Shown here piece after piece: positions 1 through 6,910 of a stretch of DNA of 38,725 bases. The position numbers and the translations under genes are program-made. Under the pieces are notes generated by a model. The model had not been told where the DNA came from and made no database searches. It saw nothing but the letters and a program-made list of their open reading frames with translations. Numbering within the stretch: position 1 is the stretch's first letter; each line of letters opens with the position of its first letter. Source of the DNA: Candidatus Alkanophaga volatiphilum (lineage in GTDB: Archaea; Halobacteriota; Syntropharchaeia; Alkanophagales; B39-G2); assembly GCA_029259545.1 (NCBI GenBank), contig JAPHEE010000011.1, forward strand, positions 16,039 through 54,763. Direction: 5' to 3'.

Positions 1-57
1 CTCCCATCAGCGGCTTCTCTTCCTATCAAACGCACCTGCCGATGTCATAACAGCGTT
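1..57. other. Short non-coding edge
   Basis: No gene or convincing signal is visible between the window edge and the stop codon of the PUA-protein gene. It may be the intergenic tail of that operon. Confidence 0.4.
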
Positions 58-540
58 TTATTCCTCGACCCCATAGCGTACCTTTACGGCTGCGCCGTGC
101 TTGAACGTCAGCATTTCGGCAGCGGAGAGTAAAGCCCTGCCGGTGCCGAGAAGTTCATCGTTTTCGTCGACAAGGATGACTTCATCACCAGCCTTGATCT
201 CAGGATCGACCGCGACGACATGTTTTGCGAACGCCGTCTTGCCTCTTCTCACGAACGGCGCGCTTTCCTTGCTCATCACAACCCTGAGTTTCGGCGGCTC
301 GAAGCGTGCTAGGAGACGACGAGCGCCCTCCGGGCTCAGCGTCATCAAACCGTCGCTCGCCCTGACGGTCACGAGCCGCTGCCCATCCTTTAAGACTTGC
401 GCAACCCGTCCTTTCCTCGAAAACAGGAACTTTACGTCATCGTCGAAGAGGGCAGCGCCTGCACCCCGCCCAAACTGATAGTCTGCTATCGTCCTGACCT
501 TTCTTAAGAGTTCCTCCCTGCTTTTGTGCTTGTCGATCAT
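58..540 (-). CDS. PUA-domain RNA-binding protein (archaeosine transglycosylase-type PUA family)
   Basis: A 160-aa protein. The C-terminal half (about residues 88-158) has the PUA pattern: a lysine/valine-rich strand (LRVVMSKESAPFVRRGKTAF), then a VDPEIKAGDEV segment and an ELLGTGRALLS segment. This arrangement occurs in stand-alone archaeal PUA proteins related to tRNA-guanine transglycosylases and RNA-modifying enzymes (COG1370-like). The N-terminal half (about 1-75) is the accessory domain usual in that family, and no catalytic domain is visible. The ATG lies 1 bp downstream of the stop of the phosphopantothenate synthetase gene, so the two are very probably co-transcribed. A role in tRNA or rRNA binding is inferred; the substrate is not predictable from sequence. 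Confidence 0.75.
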   Translation of the reverse strand: MIDKHKSREELLRKVRTIADYQFGRGAGAALFDDDVKFLFSRKGRVAQVLKDGQRLVTVRASDGLMTLSPEGARRLLARFEPPKLRVVMSKESAPFVRRGKTAFAKHVVAVDPEIKAGDEVILVDENDELLGTGRALLSAAEMLTFKHGAAVKVRYGVEE

Positions 541-541
541 C

Positions 542-1312
542 TCAGTCGAGCTCGATGATATCGAGTTGCACCAATCGCTCCGTAATTGCTCTCAACATCG
601 CCTGCAGGTTTTCTTTGTTGTCAAAATTTTCAACAAGCTTCTCCAGCTCGCTTCTCGACGCATCTTTAAGTTCTGTCGTCAGCCGTATCATGTTGTTCAC
701 CGCCCTCGTTATGTCGTCGACGATCGTCACGGTCGCCGCCCTCGCCGTCCGCGAAAGCGGGTTTAGGTCGATTGCTATGACCTTCTTGCCCATTCTTACA
801 AGGGCTTCACAACGATCTCCATCCTCGAGCGGAGTCAGAACCACGTCGGCGCTGTAAATTCCCTCCTTCGCCGCCTTCGCTCGTGCATGCTCGAGCCCTG
901 GGATCAGGGCGTCTGGTTTGTCCCCCAGCACTTTATTTTCAGGGGCGCCATGTTTCAACAGATGCTCCTTTATTCGACGGACTCGCTCTTCCGTCCTATA
1001 AAATATGTTTATTTCGAGCGGCGCATCCAGAAGCTTGCTCAGCTTCACGATTTCTGAAGGGACGAGCGCTGCGACATTCCCATTCACGGAAAGCACGGGA
1101 TGCCTCGCCAGCAGCAGCATAGCAACCGCCGTCCTCGTAGCCTCAAACGCCGGCGGGAGCGTCCTCTCGCCGATGAGGTAGTCGAAAGCTTCGCCACGCC
1201 CGTGCGCAATGAGCCCTTGGAAGCTTGTTATCCCTGCACGCACGCCTTCCGCTAGCTTTTCACGCTTCACCAACGACTCGTACCTCGGATGGCTCTTTGG
1301 CACTTGAAACAT
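542..1312 (-). CDS. 4-phosphopantoate--beta-alanine ligase (archaeal phosphopantothenate synthetase)
   Basis: This is the archaeal coenzyme A enzyme that condenses 4-phosphopantoate with beta-alanine using ATP, replacing the bacterial PanC route. The protein is 256 aa from the ATG at 1312. It starts with the family hallmark SHPRYESLVKREKLAEGV and continues with GLIAHGRGEAFDYLIGE, SVNGNVAAL and a late DGDRCEALVRMGKKVIAIDLNPLSRT block, all characteristic. A longer reading frame runs upstream to 1372, but its extra codons lie inside the tRNA-Gly gene, so I chose 1312. A Shine-Dalgarno GGTGAT sits just upstream of that ATG (plus-strand 1314-1320). It leads a two-gene operon with the PUA protein. 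A CoaE-type dephospho-CoA kinase lies elsewhere in the window (14239-14886). Confidence 0.9.
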   Translation of the reverse strand: MFQVPKSHPRYESLVKREKLAEGVRAGITSFQGLIAHGRGEAFDYLIGERTLPPAFEATRTAVAMLLLARHPVLSVNGNVAALVPSEIVKLSKLLDAPLEINIFYRTEERVRRIKEHLLKHGAPENKVLGDKPDALIPGLEHARAKAAKEGIYSADVVLTPLEDGDRCEALVRMGKKVIAIDLNPLSRTARAATVTIVDDITRAVNNMIRLTTELKDASRSELEKLVENFDNKENLQAMLRAITERLVQLDIIELD

Positions 1313-1331
1313 CCTATCACCAAGAATAAGA

Positions 1332-1403
1332 TGCGCCGGCCGGGATTCGAACCCGGGTCGGTGCCTTGGCAAGGCACAGTGATAACCCCTACACTACCGG
1401 CGC
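1332..1403 (-). tRNA. tRNA-Gly (anticodon GCC)
   Basis: A 72-nt cloverleaf. Acceptor GCGCCGG (5') pairs with CCGGCGC (3') and the discriminator is A. The anticodon stem GTGCC/GGCAC encloses the loop TTGCCAA, giving anticodon GCC. The T-arm is GGGTTCGAATCCC-like. No intron is seen and the 3' CCA is not encoded, as is usual in archaea. Confidence 0.95.
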
Positions 1404-1430
1404 GCGTGCCCATCTATCTATTCTGCTGAT

Positions 1431-1440
1431 GTTATAAAAA
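1431..1440 (-). promoter_or_regulatory. A-box promoter of tRNA-Gly
   Basis: The minus-strand sequence TTTTTATAAC is a good archaeal A-box (TATA). It is centred about 32 nt upstream of the mature 5' end at 1403, the expected spacing for TBP/TFB-directed initiation. Confidence 0.6.
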
Positions 1441-1553
1441 ATATGCCGCAGCACGGCACCATCCTCGCTGCTGCAAATGCAAACCGAGAGCAAAAACTTC
1501 TTAAACTCTCTTGGCTCCTTGAACTCCAGCCCCATCTATCTAACATGCACGCC

Positions 1554-2051
1554 TCACTCCTCTTCAAAAAGCTTCACCCCGTGTATCTTCAGCAAGATCA
1601 TCGTAACACCGTCGTCGAGAAACTCTAAAAGCGTGTCCTGAGCGTCGACGAAAACCACACGCCCCTCCTTCTTTAAGTTCCCGTCTTCGCTCTTCATCCA
1701 AGTGGCTCTTCGTCCAAAAGCCTCGCAAAGACGCCTCGCAACCTCACTACGTCCTACAACTCTTAGATCTTTCTTTTTTAGCCACTTAAACTTTTCAAGC
1801 TTCGCTACCGATATAAAAAGTGAGAGTGTGGTGTTCAGATCGAGATCGAAGATTTCCAGTCTGCCAGGGCGCTTCTTGAAGTCCGAGACGAGCAGGATAT
1901 GGTCGCAGCCAAGTTCTGCAGCGGTATCCGCAACGTCCTCTAAGCTCATCTTCCCTCGATTAACATAAGGGAAGTGCGTGAAACCCCGCAGACGCTTGCA
2001 CAACGTCCTCGTCTCCATTGACGGTTTCCTCGACGTCGTTATGAGCAGCAT
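1554..2051 (-). CDS. Archaeal Brix-domain ribosome biogenesis protein (Imp4-like)
   Basis: A 165-aa protein, the usual size for the single-domain archaeal Brix family, whose eukaryotic relatives (Imp4, Rpf1/2, Brx1) act in rRNA processing and ribosomal subunit assembly. The N-terminus LLITTSRKPSMETRTLCKRL, followed by PYVNRGKMSLEDV near residues 28-41, is the sigma70-like signature of Brix. The region DHILLVSDFKKRPGRLEIF (about 50-68) and the late ILLKIHGVKLFEE end match the compact alpha/beta fold. The ATG at 2051 is preceded by a purine-rich GAGGGGAAACATGAG. It is transcribed toward tRNA-Gly, with a short gap and no obvious partner. Confidence 0.88.
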   Translation of the reverse strand: MLLITTSRKPSMETRTLCKRLRGFTHFPYVNRGKMSLEDVADTAAELGCDHILLVSDFKKRPGRLEIFDLDLNTTLSLFISVAKLEKFKWLKKKDLRVVGRSEVARRLCEAFGRRATWMKSEDGNLKKEGRVVFVDAQDTLLEFLDDGVTMILLKIHGVKLFEEE

Positions 2052-2134
2052 CTCATGTTTCCCCTCGCCTTTTCACACCACCTTAGCTTCATGCTGCTTG
2101 AAAAATGGAGAGAAGGAGTGGCAGTTCCCCCTGC

Positions 2135-2662
2135 TCAAGCCTCATACCACCAGCTTACGCCGACTGAGCCCACGCTGAAGCCGTCGGCAGCCCTCCATAA
2201 AAATCCATACCACTTACCGTAATGCACGTCTCCCAAGTCTGGGAGTCTGAGCCGCAGCGTGAAAGTGCCTGCGAAGTTCGCGGGCAGCGGGACGGCGTCA
2301 CGGAACACCACACCGCTCGCAACGCCGAGCTCCGGAATCACGCAAACTATGAAAATTCCGACGGTTCTGGGCTCGTTTGCTGTGTTCTCCAAGGTTATGT
2401 TCAGGAGCATCAGATCTCTTGGATGGTACGTGCGCTTGTCCAAGTCCAGATCGAGCTTCACGTCATCAACCATCACGTACTTGGCGTTCGGAGCCGTGCT
2501 GGCTGCGAGGGGCTGGAAGTCCAGCTCTGCATCCCCGCTCAGTAAGGGCGATCCACTCGGATCGATCGCCGCGGCGAGCGGCATCAGGGCACAGACCAGC
2601 AAACATGCACATAGCAACACAACGCCTCGACGCCCGCTCATACACAACTCTTTTGGAGTCAC
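2135..2662 (-). CDS. Secreted protein with a lineage-specific beta-rich domain
   Basis: A 175-aa protein of unknown function. A signal peptide is clear: a basic start, a hydrophobic core VVLLCACLLVCALMPL (about residues 14-29) and a small-residue cleavage region near 30-33. The mature part (about 65-170) is a beta-sandwich-like domain with D(L)DLDKRTYHPRD, LLNITLENTA and TFTLRLRLPD segments and a late WY motif. The same pattern recurs in the C-terminal domain of the surface protein at 18322-19800 (TDKYEY, MLINLTLRNPA, TFTLRWRLP, WYVAL), so both proteins share an unnamed extracellular module. I chose the GTG at 2662 because GGAGGT (plus-strand 2671-2676) lies 8 nt upstream; an ATG at 2641 is the alternative. 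Oddly, that Shine-Dalgarno belongs to the right-end motif of the IS605-like mini-element at 2668-2919. Confidence 0.6.
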   Translation of the reverse strand: MTPKELCMSGRRGVVLLCACLLVCALMPLAAAIDPSGSPLLSGDAELDFQPLAASTAPNAKYVMVDDVKLDLDLDKRTYHPRDLMLLNITLENTANEPRTVGIFIVCVIPELGVASGVVFRDAVPLPANFAGTFTLRLRLPDLGDVHYGKWYGFLWRAADGFSVGSVGVSWWYEA

Positions 2663-2667
2663 CCCTT

Positions 2668-2919
2668 GTGACCTCCTCCCCTCACTGAATGGGGCATCCA
2701 GCGAGGGGAGGTTCCCATTTCATCCATCCGAGCTTACCCGGCAGCCCTCTCAGCCTTCCGGGCAGAGGGCACAGTGTCGAGGGCTTCACTTCGGGCCGGC
2801 CCAGCCCTAGGCTCGCATAGCAGGCAATGAATAATACGATGATGCTACATAAATACTTTCCTGCCCACACCTCCCTGCTGCACCTTTGAAAAGGCGGGAA
2901 TTAGCAGCAACAACATTCC
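2668..2919 (-). mobile_element. IS200/IS605-type mini-element (TnpB-less)
   Basis: The right end on the minus strand is a hairpin: CCCCTCGCTG (2708-2699) pairs over 10 bp with CAGTGAGGGG (2687-2678), followed by GGAGGTCAC ending at 2668. The same tail ends the elements at 31820 and 31950. The left portion (about 2919-2870) has TTGCTGCTAATTCCC, then CCTTTTCAAAGG inside TGC.GCAGCAGGGAGG, and resembles the left-end structure near 31625-31670. A TATTTATG A-box (2848-2855) follows it, and the interior is GC-rich and foldable, as in TnpB guide (omega) RNAs. No TnpB ORF is present. Boundaries at the left end are approximate. Confidence 0.55.
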
Positions 2920-3040
2920 TCGGCGTCACCTGCTTCAACCCTCTCATCCGCTACTCGCCCTCGCCGCCGGACCTCACCGGCAGCGGTTAGAAAAGACTTG
3001 AAGTGGGCAAGTAGTGTGACGCGACCGGAGAAGCCTATGG

Positions 3041-3060
3041 TTCAAAAAGGAAAAGGGAGG
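3041..3060 (-). terminator. Oligo-T terminator after mcrG
   Basis: Directly after the mcrG stop the minus strand reads CCTCCCTTTTCCTTTTTGAA. Such pyrimidine/T-runs are typical archaeal termination signals. Confidence 0.5.
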
Positions 3061-3849
3061 TTAAGGTTTTTCTTTCTTCTCCACGAGTTTCGGGTCGAGT
3101 CCGCCTTTGACGTGCATCTCGAAGATCCTGCCCGTTACCTCCCAGAGTTCCTTCGCTTCCCTGTACGGTATGGTGTCCAGCCCGTAAACTATGGACTTTT
3201 TCAGCAGGACATCCTCAGGCAGTGGCTTCCCCACTGAGACCGGCGTGTCCATCGGAACCGCCATCTGGTCCTTCGTGTACACTACCTCACCCCGCTCCTT
3301 ATCGAAGTAGTAGCGGCGGCGGGCGTCGAACATGAGGCCGTTCTCGTCGAGACGAAGAGCGGAGCCGTGCACGGTGATTCCACGAATCGCTGTCCTCGCA
3401 GGGTCGAAAAGTTCCGTTTCCAGCAGCTCCTTGGAGTATTTCTCCAGATCCCGCTCACGTGCCTCCATCAATTCTCTTCCCGAATATGTGATGGTGTCGA
3501 TGCCCCGGTAGCGTACATGATACATCCTGCCTCGGAATATCGGAGTTAAAGGTGAGTGATAGACCGAGTCCGTAAACTGTATGTAACGTATGCGGTCGCC
3601 GTGTCTTGCGCCGTCGGTCGGCGGCACGAGCTCTCTTATCGGGTCTTCCGGCAGCTTCAGCTCGTCCAAGCTCGGATGCAGTGAGCTGTACTTCTCGCCG
3701 GGCGCCCTGTGCCCCAGCAGCCGTACCAGATCTTCGTCAGGGATCTCCCTTAGCTTCTCGAACTTGCTCTTCGGGTCGAGGATGAAGCGCCGCCGCTCCG
3801 CAACACGATCATCTCCTGGGTACAGGTTTGGCGACGGCTTTTCCGTCAT
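3061..3849 (-). CDS. mcrG: Methyl/alkyl-coenzyme M reductase gamma subunit
   Basis: A 262-aa protein, close to the usual McrG length (about 250-265). It has the family landmarks GHRAPGEKYSSLHPSLDEL (about residues 46-64), GARHGDRIRYIQFTDSVY (about 80-97), YSGRELMEARERDLEKYSKE (about 122-141) and LRLDENGLMFDARRRYYFD (about 165-184). The gamma subunit helps to form the F430 pocket of the (alpha-beta-gamma)2 nickel enzyme. It is third in a tight mcrB-mcrA-mcrG operon. The ATG follows the mcrA stop by 4 bp, and the mcrA TGA is embedded in this gene's Shine-Dalgarno GAGGTGA. Classical methanogen operons run mcrB-D-C-G-A, so both the gene order and the absence of mcrC and mcrD differ. Confidence 0.93.
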   Translation of the reverse strand: MTEKPSPNLYPGDDRVAERRRFILDPKSKFEKLREIPDEDLVRLLGHRAPGEKYSSLHPSLDELKLPEDPIRELVPPTDGARHGDRIRYIQFTDSVYHSPLTPIFRGRMYHVRYRGIDTITYSGRELMEARERDLEKYSKELLETELFDPARTAIRGITVHGSALRLDENGLMFDARRRYYFDKERGEVVYTKDQMAVPMDTPVSVGKPLPEDVLLKKSIVYGLDTIPYREAKELWEVTGRIFEMHVKGGLDPKLVEKKEKP

Positions 3850-3853
3850 GGGA

Positions 3854-5518
3854 TCACCTCGCCGGCTTTATCAGGTCGCGCTCGCCCTCCGGCATGAACT
3901 CACGAAGCGCACCCCTCGCAACCTCCGCTCTTATCCTCTTGAAGTCAAAGGGCAGGCTTGAATCCGCAAATGCCCCCTTCACCACCGGGCTCAGAACCCA
4001 AGGGTCGCCACGAGCTGCGTGCGCCGAAAACACGGATGAGGGCTCTATTGCCATTATCAGCGCTGACGTCGAGTCCTGCGGCATGTTCGCACCCCGTAGC
4101 TCTGGCACTAAGCCCTCGTCTGGACGGACCGATGCCGCGTACGCTATGCTTATGTGGTCGACGGAGTCGCCAGAGCCGAAGCCAGCACGCCCCCACGCCT
4201 CCTTGCCGACGAACGCCTGCGTGTAGTGCAGCGCGAGGTGCGCCGCCAGCGAGTGCCCGGTTGCGAGACCGACGCCGACAGCCGCCGTGGACTGAAGCAT
4301 CCCGAAGCGGATGGCGCCGCCCCAATGCGACTCCAGCAGCAGCGGATACCTGTTGTACTGCTCAAGGATGTAGAAGACCGCCTCCTCAGTGACGTCCCTC
4401 ACGACGTCAAACGACGGCTTCGCCTGCGCAAAGCCCCCGTACTTGTCTTTTACATAATCGGCAATGTGCTGGTAGAAGTCGTCGAGGACGCCATCGCTGC
4501 AGAAATAGGCGACCGCCGAGGCGCCGACGCCGCCGATGACATAGTTGTTCACCCATATGGAGATGTAGTAGAAGCCAGCGAGGGCGGAGGCTTCTGCACA
4601 ATAGCGGACAGGATCGTCGGTGAGCGCATCCGTCTGACAAATGTCGCCGATGTAACCGTAGGGCAGCCCGCCGGGCTCGTTGTCCTTTGGTCCCCTGCGG
4701 GGCCACGTCGGCGTCGCCAGCAACACATATTGCATGTGTTTCGCGGTGAGCGAGAAGTCAGCAAGAACGGAGCCGCCGCCGAGCTTGTAAGCGACGATGA
4801 ACGCGAGCGCGCTCTGATTTGCGTTCCAGCGCCTTGTTATCCCACCATCACCTATTCGGACGGCAATCGTCGGGATTCTCGTTACCTGATAAATATGCCT
4901 ACCAATACCCTCCTTCACCTTTTCAGCCCTCTCTTCAGGATACTCACGGTTTAAGTTTATTAGGAACTGCGGATCTATGTGCGCAGCCAGTTCGTCGTCG
5001 CCGGTGAGAATCTTAACAGAGGTATCCTTCACAAGTCCGGGATGAACCTCAGCCATGTGTTCTTGAGCGACTGCGCCGCCACACATCGCATGGTTTGCCA
5101 CCTCTAGATACCTGTTTATCGTCTCAGGCGTCACGGAGACGCCGAACCTGTTCTGGAGGATCATGTGCGCCATGTCGAGCCCTAGGATGGCAGTCCGCCT
5201 TATGTCATCAGCCATCTGTTGTATCGCTGCGTTGTTTATCTGATGGAAGTCATCATACTCGCAGATAACATCCGTTCCTGTGATGTTGAAATTTTCAAGG
5301 AGCCGTTGTCCTAAAGGCACGCCGCCGATCTCATCTTCACGCTCCCGCTGGTAGCCCACAATCCCGCGCTCTGCCGCTAATTTCCTCGAAAACTCTACGA
5401 ACTCCGTCTTACGCTTGGACTGCCGCCAGCCACCCAGATCGTAAAACTTCGTGCGTCTTTTTGTGGCGTCCTCCTCGCCAAAAGCCTTCTTCAACCTCTC
5501 AACCACTTCCCCCCTCAT
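3854..5518 (-). CDS. mcrA: Methyl/alkyl-coenzyme M reductase alpha subunit, divergent
   Basis: A 554-aa protein, the catalytic subunit of the nickel F430 enzyme that forms or cleaves methyl-CoM or alkyl-CoM. Conserved landmarks are NNAAIQQMADDIRRT (95-109, containing the F430-ligand glutamine), TPETINRYLEVANHAM (130-145), TAKHMQYV (His261, the methyl-histidine position), NEPGGLPYGYIGDICQ (280-295), a Tyr326 equivalent to the active-site tyrosine 333, and the C-terminal ARGALREFMPEGERDLI. Positions that differ from methanogen McrA, by my eye alignment to M. marburgensis numbering: Phe330 is Val323, Gln400 is Ile403, and the GFYGYDLQDQCG block is GFGSGDSVDHIS (446-457). In that block Tyr444 becomes Gly, thioglycine-445 aligns with Ser449, and Cys452 becomes Ile. 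A larger pocket for a multicarbon substrate is an inference. The ATG has a GGGGGTGTGA Shine-Dalgarno and lies 1 bp after mcrB. Confidence 0.93.
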   Translation of the reverse strand: MRGEVVERLKKAFGEEDATKRRTKFYDLGGWRQSKRKTEFVEFSRKLAAERGIVGYQREREDEIGGVPLGQRLLENFNITGTDVICEYDDFHQINNAAIQQMADDIRRTAILGLDMAHMILQNRFGVSVTPETINRYLEVANHAMCGGAVAQEHMAEVHPGLVKDTSVKILTGDDELAAHIDPQFLINLNREYPEERAEKVKEGIGRHIYQVTRIPTIAVRIGDGGITRRWNANQSALAFIVAYKLGGGSVLADFSLTAKHMQYVLLATPTWPRRGPKDNEPGGLPYGYIGDICQTDALTDDPVRYCAEASALAGFYYISIWVNNYVIGGVGASAVAYFCSDGVLDDFYQHIADYVKDKYGGFAQAKPSFDVVRDVTEEAVFYILEQYNRYPLLLESHWGGAIRFGMLQSTAAVGVGLATGHSLAAHLALHYTQAFVGKEAWGRAGFGSGDSVDHISIAYAASVRPDEGLVPELRGANMPQDSTSALIMAIEPSSVFSAHAARGDPWVLSPVVKGAFADSSLPFDFKRIRAEVARGALREFMPEGERDLIKPAR

Positions 5519-5519
5519 T

Positions 5520-6848
5520 TCACACCCCCATCTCCGCCGCCGCTAGCGCTATGCTTTCAAGCGGGCGGTGGAACTCCGGCAGCACCTTCCTAATCTTGAA
5601 AATCTTGCCGGAAGTCATCTCCGGCGAATAAATCTGCGTTCCCGCGTCCAAACAGACGGCAGCACACGCACACGGTATTATAAAGCCCTTAGATGCCCTC
5701 GTGACGACGTGTTCGCCCGACATTATACCCGGGGCGCCGCCGCCGTAGGTGGCGTGCGTCAGCCACTCGTAAGTGATGGCGGTGCCGAGCGCCCTGCCGA
5801 AGTCCACCGACGGCAGCCCGGTCTGCATCTCCAGCAAGTCGTTGTAGAAAAGCATGGCAGATGGCGCACTCTGAACCGCCCTCGACGCACCGACGCTTTG
5901 AATAGTTGCTGCGAGTAGCCCGGCGGCGGCATACGCATTCCAGAGGGCGGCATCCTTCGGCGCATAAACCTTAAAGCCCGACGGCAGCTCCTTCTCCACG
6001 AATATCACGCCGTCTTCCAACGCCCTCTTCACCACCGCCTCGACGATGTCCACAAGCGTTCCTCTACCATGCTCCCTCACAAGCTCATAAACCATATTCT
6101 CGCCGTTCAGTCCTTGATACCCAAAACCAAGGAGCTGGAAGCGCTCGTAAGATCCCAAAGCGTTTCCAGATTCAAATGCGGCGGCGTGTTCCAGCGCCGC
6201 AGCTATGGCAACCGCATCAAATGTTCTTTTACCGGCGAGCGCCACTATGGTATTTATCGTTGGGCTCCTGTAGGCGACGCCCATCGTCTCAAGCTTTGTC
6301 GGGAACGCAAGCAACGCAGAAACGGCGCCGCCCGGCGAGACCGTCTGCGGATACCTGCCGAGGAGCGCTGCTTTCAGCATGTCCACACCGTCGAAGATGC
6401 CAAGCCCGAAAATCTTGATGATCGCATATGCGACTGCTGCTGCCGTCACCAGATAGGTCTGCGAGTAGTCAGCCGCCATTTCAACGCGGGCTCTCGGCAG
6501 CTGGACGATGAGAGAAGCGTCAAGAATTTTGACATCGGTATCGTCGTCCTCCTCCACTTTTATCATCTTCTTAACCTCGTCAGCAATCGCCCCTATGTTC
6601 TCGACGAGAGGTAGGTCCAGCTCTCTGCCGAGAATCTTACACTCACAGCCGATCGCCATCGTGCCCCCGACGCTTGCCGCCCTCAAAGAATCCTCAATTT
6701 TTTTCACATCCACGATCGCGGTCCGCTTCAGGCAATAAAGCATTTTCCTAATAGCTACGTTCTTCAGCGGGCTTATCGCACTCAGGGGAACTTTCTCGGC
6801 AAGTAGCTTGCCCCTGTCATCATAGATACTTACCCTGTCCTCTTCCAT
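5520..6848 (-). CDS. mcrB: Methyl/alkyl-coenzyme M reductase beta subunit, divergent
   Basis: A 442-aa protein from the ATG at 6848. The start reads MEEDRVSIYDDRGKLLAEKV, matching the typical McrB start VDIYDDRGKLLE; a TTG four codons upstream (6860) is less likely. Conserved features are PGGAVSALLAFPTK (about 172-185), AMLFYNDLLEMQTGLPSVDF (about 331-350), the YGGGAPGIMSGEHVVTR block (about 368-384) and GTQIYSPEMTSG. The tyrosine equivalent to beta-Tyr367 is kept (Tyr368). The preceding aromatic pair, Phe361-Phe362 in methanogens, is Trp362-Leu363 here, again altering the pocket wall. It is the first gene of the mcrBAG operon. The lipid reductase gene upstream ends 62 bp away on the same strand, so read-through is possible. 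I see no clear A-box in that gap. Confidence 0.93.
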   Translation of the reverse strand: MEEDRVSIYDDRGKLLAEKVPLSAISPLKNVAIRKMLYCLKRTAIVDVKKIEDSLRAASVGGTMAIGCECKILGRELDLPLVENIGAIADEVKKMIKVEEDDDTDVKILDASLIVQLPRARVEMAADYSQTYLVTAAAVAYAIIKIFGLGIFDGVDMLKAALLGRYPQTVSPGGAVSALLAFPTKLETMGVAYRSPTINTIVALAGKRTFDAVAIAAALEHAAAFESGNALGSYERFQLLGFGYQGLNGENMVYELVREHGRGTLVDIVEAVVKRALEDGVIFVEKELPSGFKVYAPKDAALWNAYAAAGLLAATIQSVGASRAVQSAPSAMLFYNDLLEMQTGLPSVDFGRALGTAITYEWLTHATYGGGAPGIMSGEHVVTRASKGFIIPCACAAVCLDAGTQIYSPEMTSGKIFKIRKVLPEFHRPLESIALAAAEMGV

Positions 6849-6910
6849 TGATTTAAACAAATGTTCATTATCTTATTAGCCTTTTTCCTCGAGCGTTTTG
6901 TCCGAGCGAG

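Noticed and set aside
542-1372. Upstream extension of the phosphopantothenate synthetase to 1372
   Set aside because: The extra 20 codons are the reverse reading of tRNA-Gly; the family start and Shine-Dalgarno are at 1312.
1443-1628. 61-aa plus-strand frame between tRNA-Gly and the Brix gene
   Set aside because: It overlaps the 3' end of the Brix gene and has no ribosome binding site or recognisable features.
4154-4954. Long open frame (266 aa) on the plus strand opposite mcrA
   Set aside because: It is antisense to a strongly conserved gene, has arginine-rich shadow composition and no domain resemblance.
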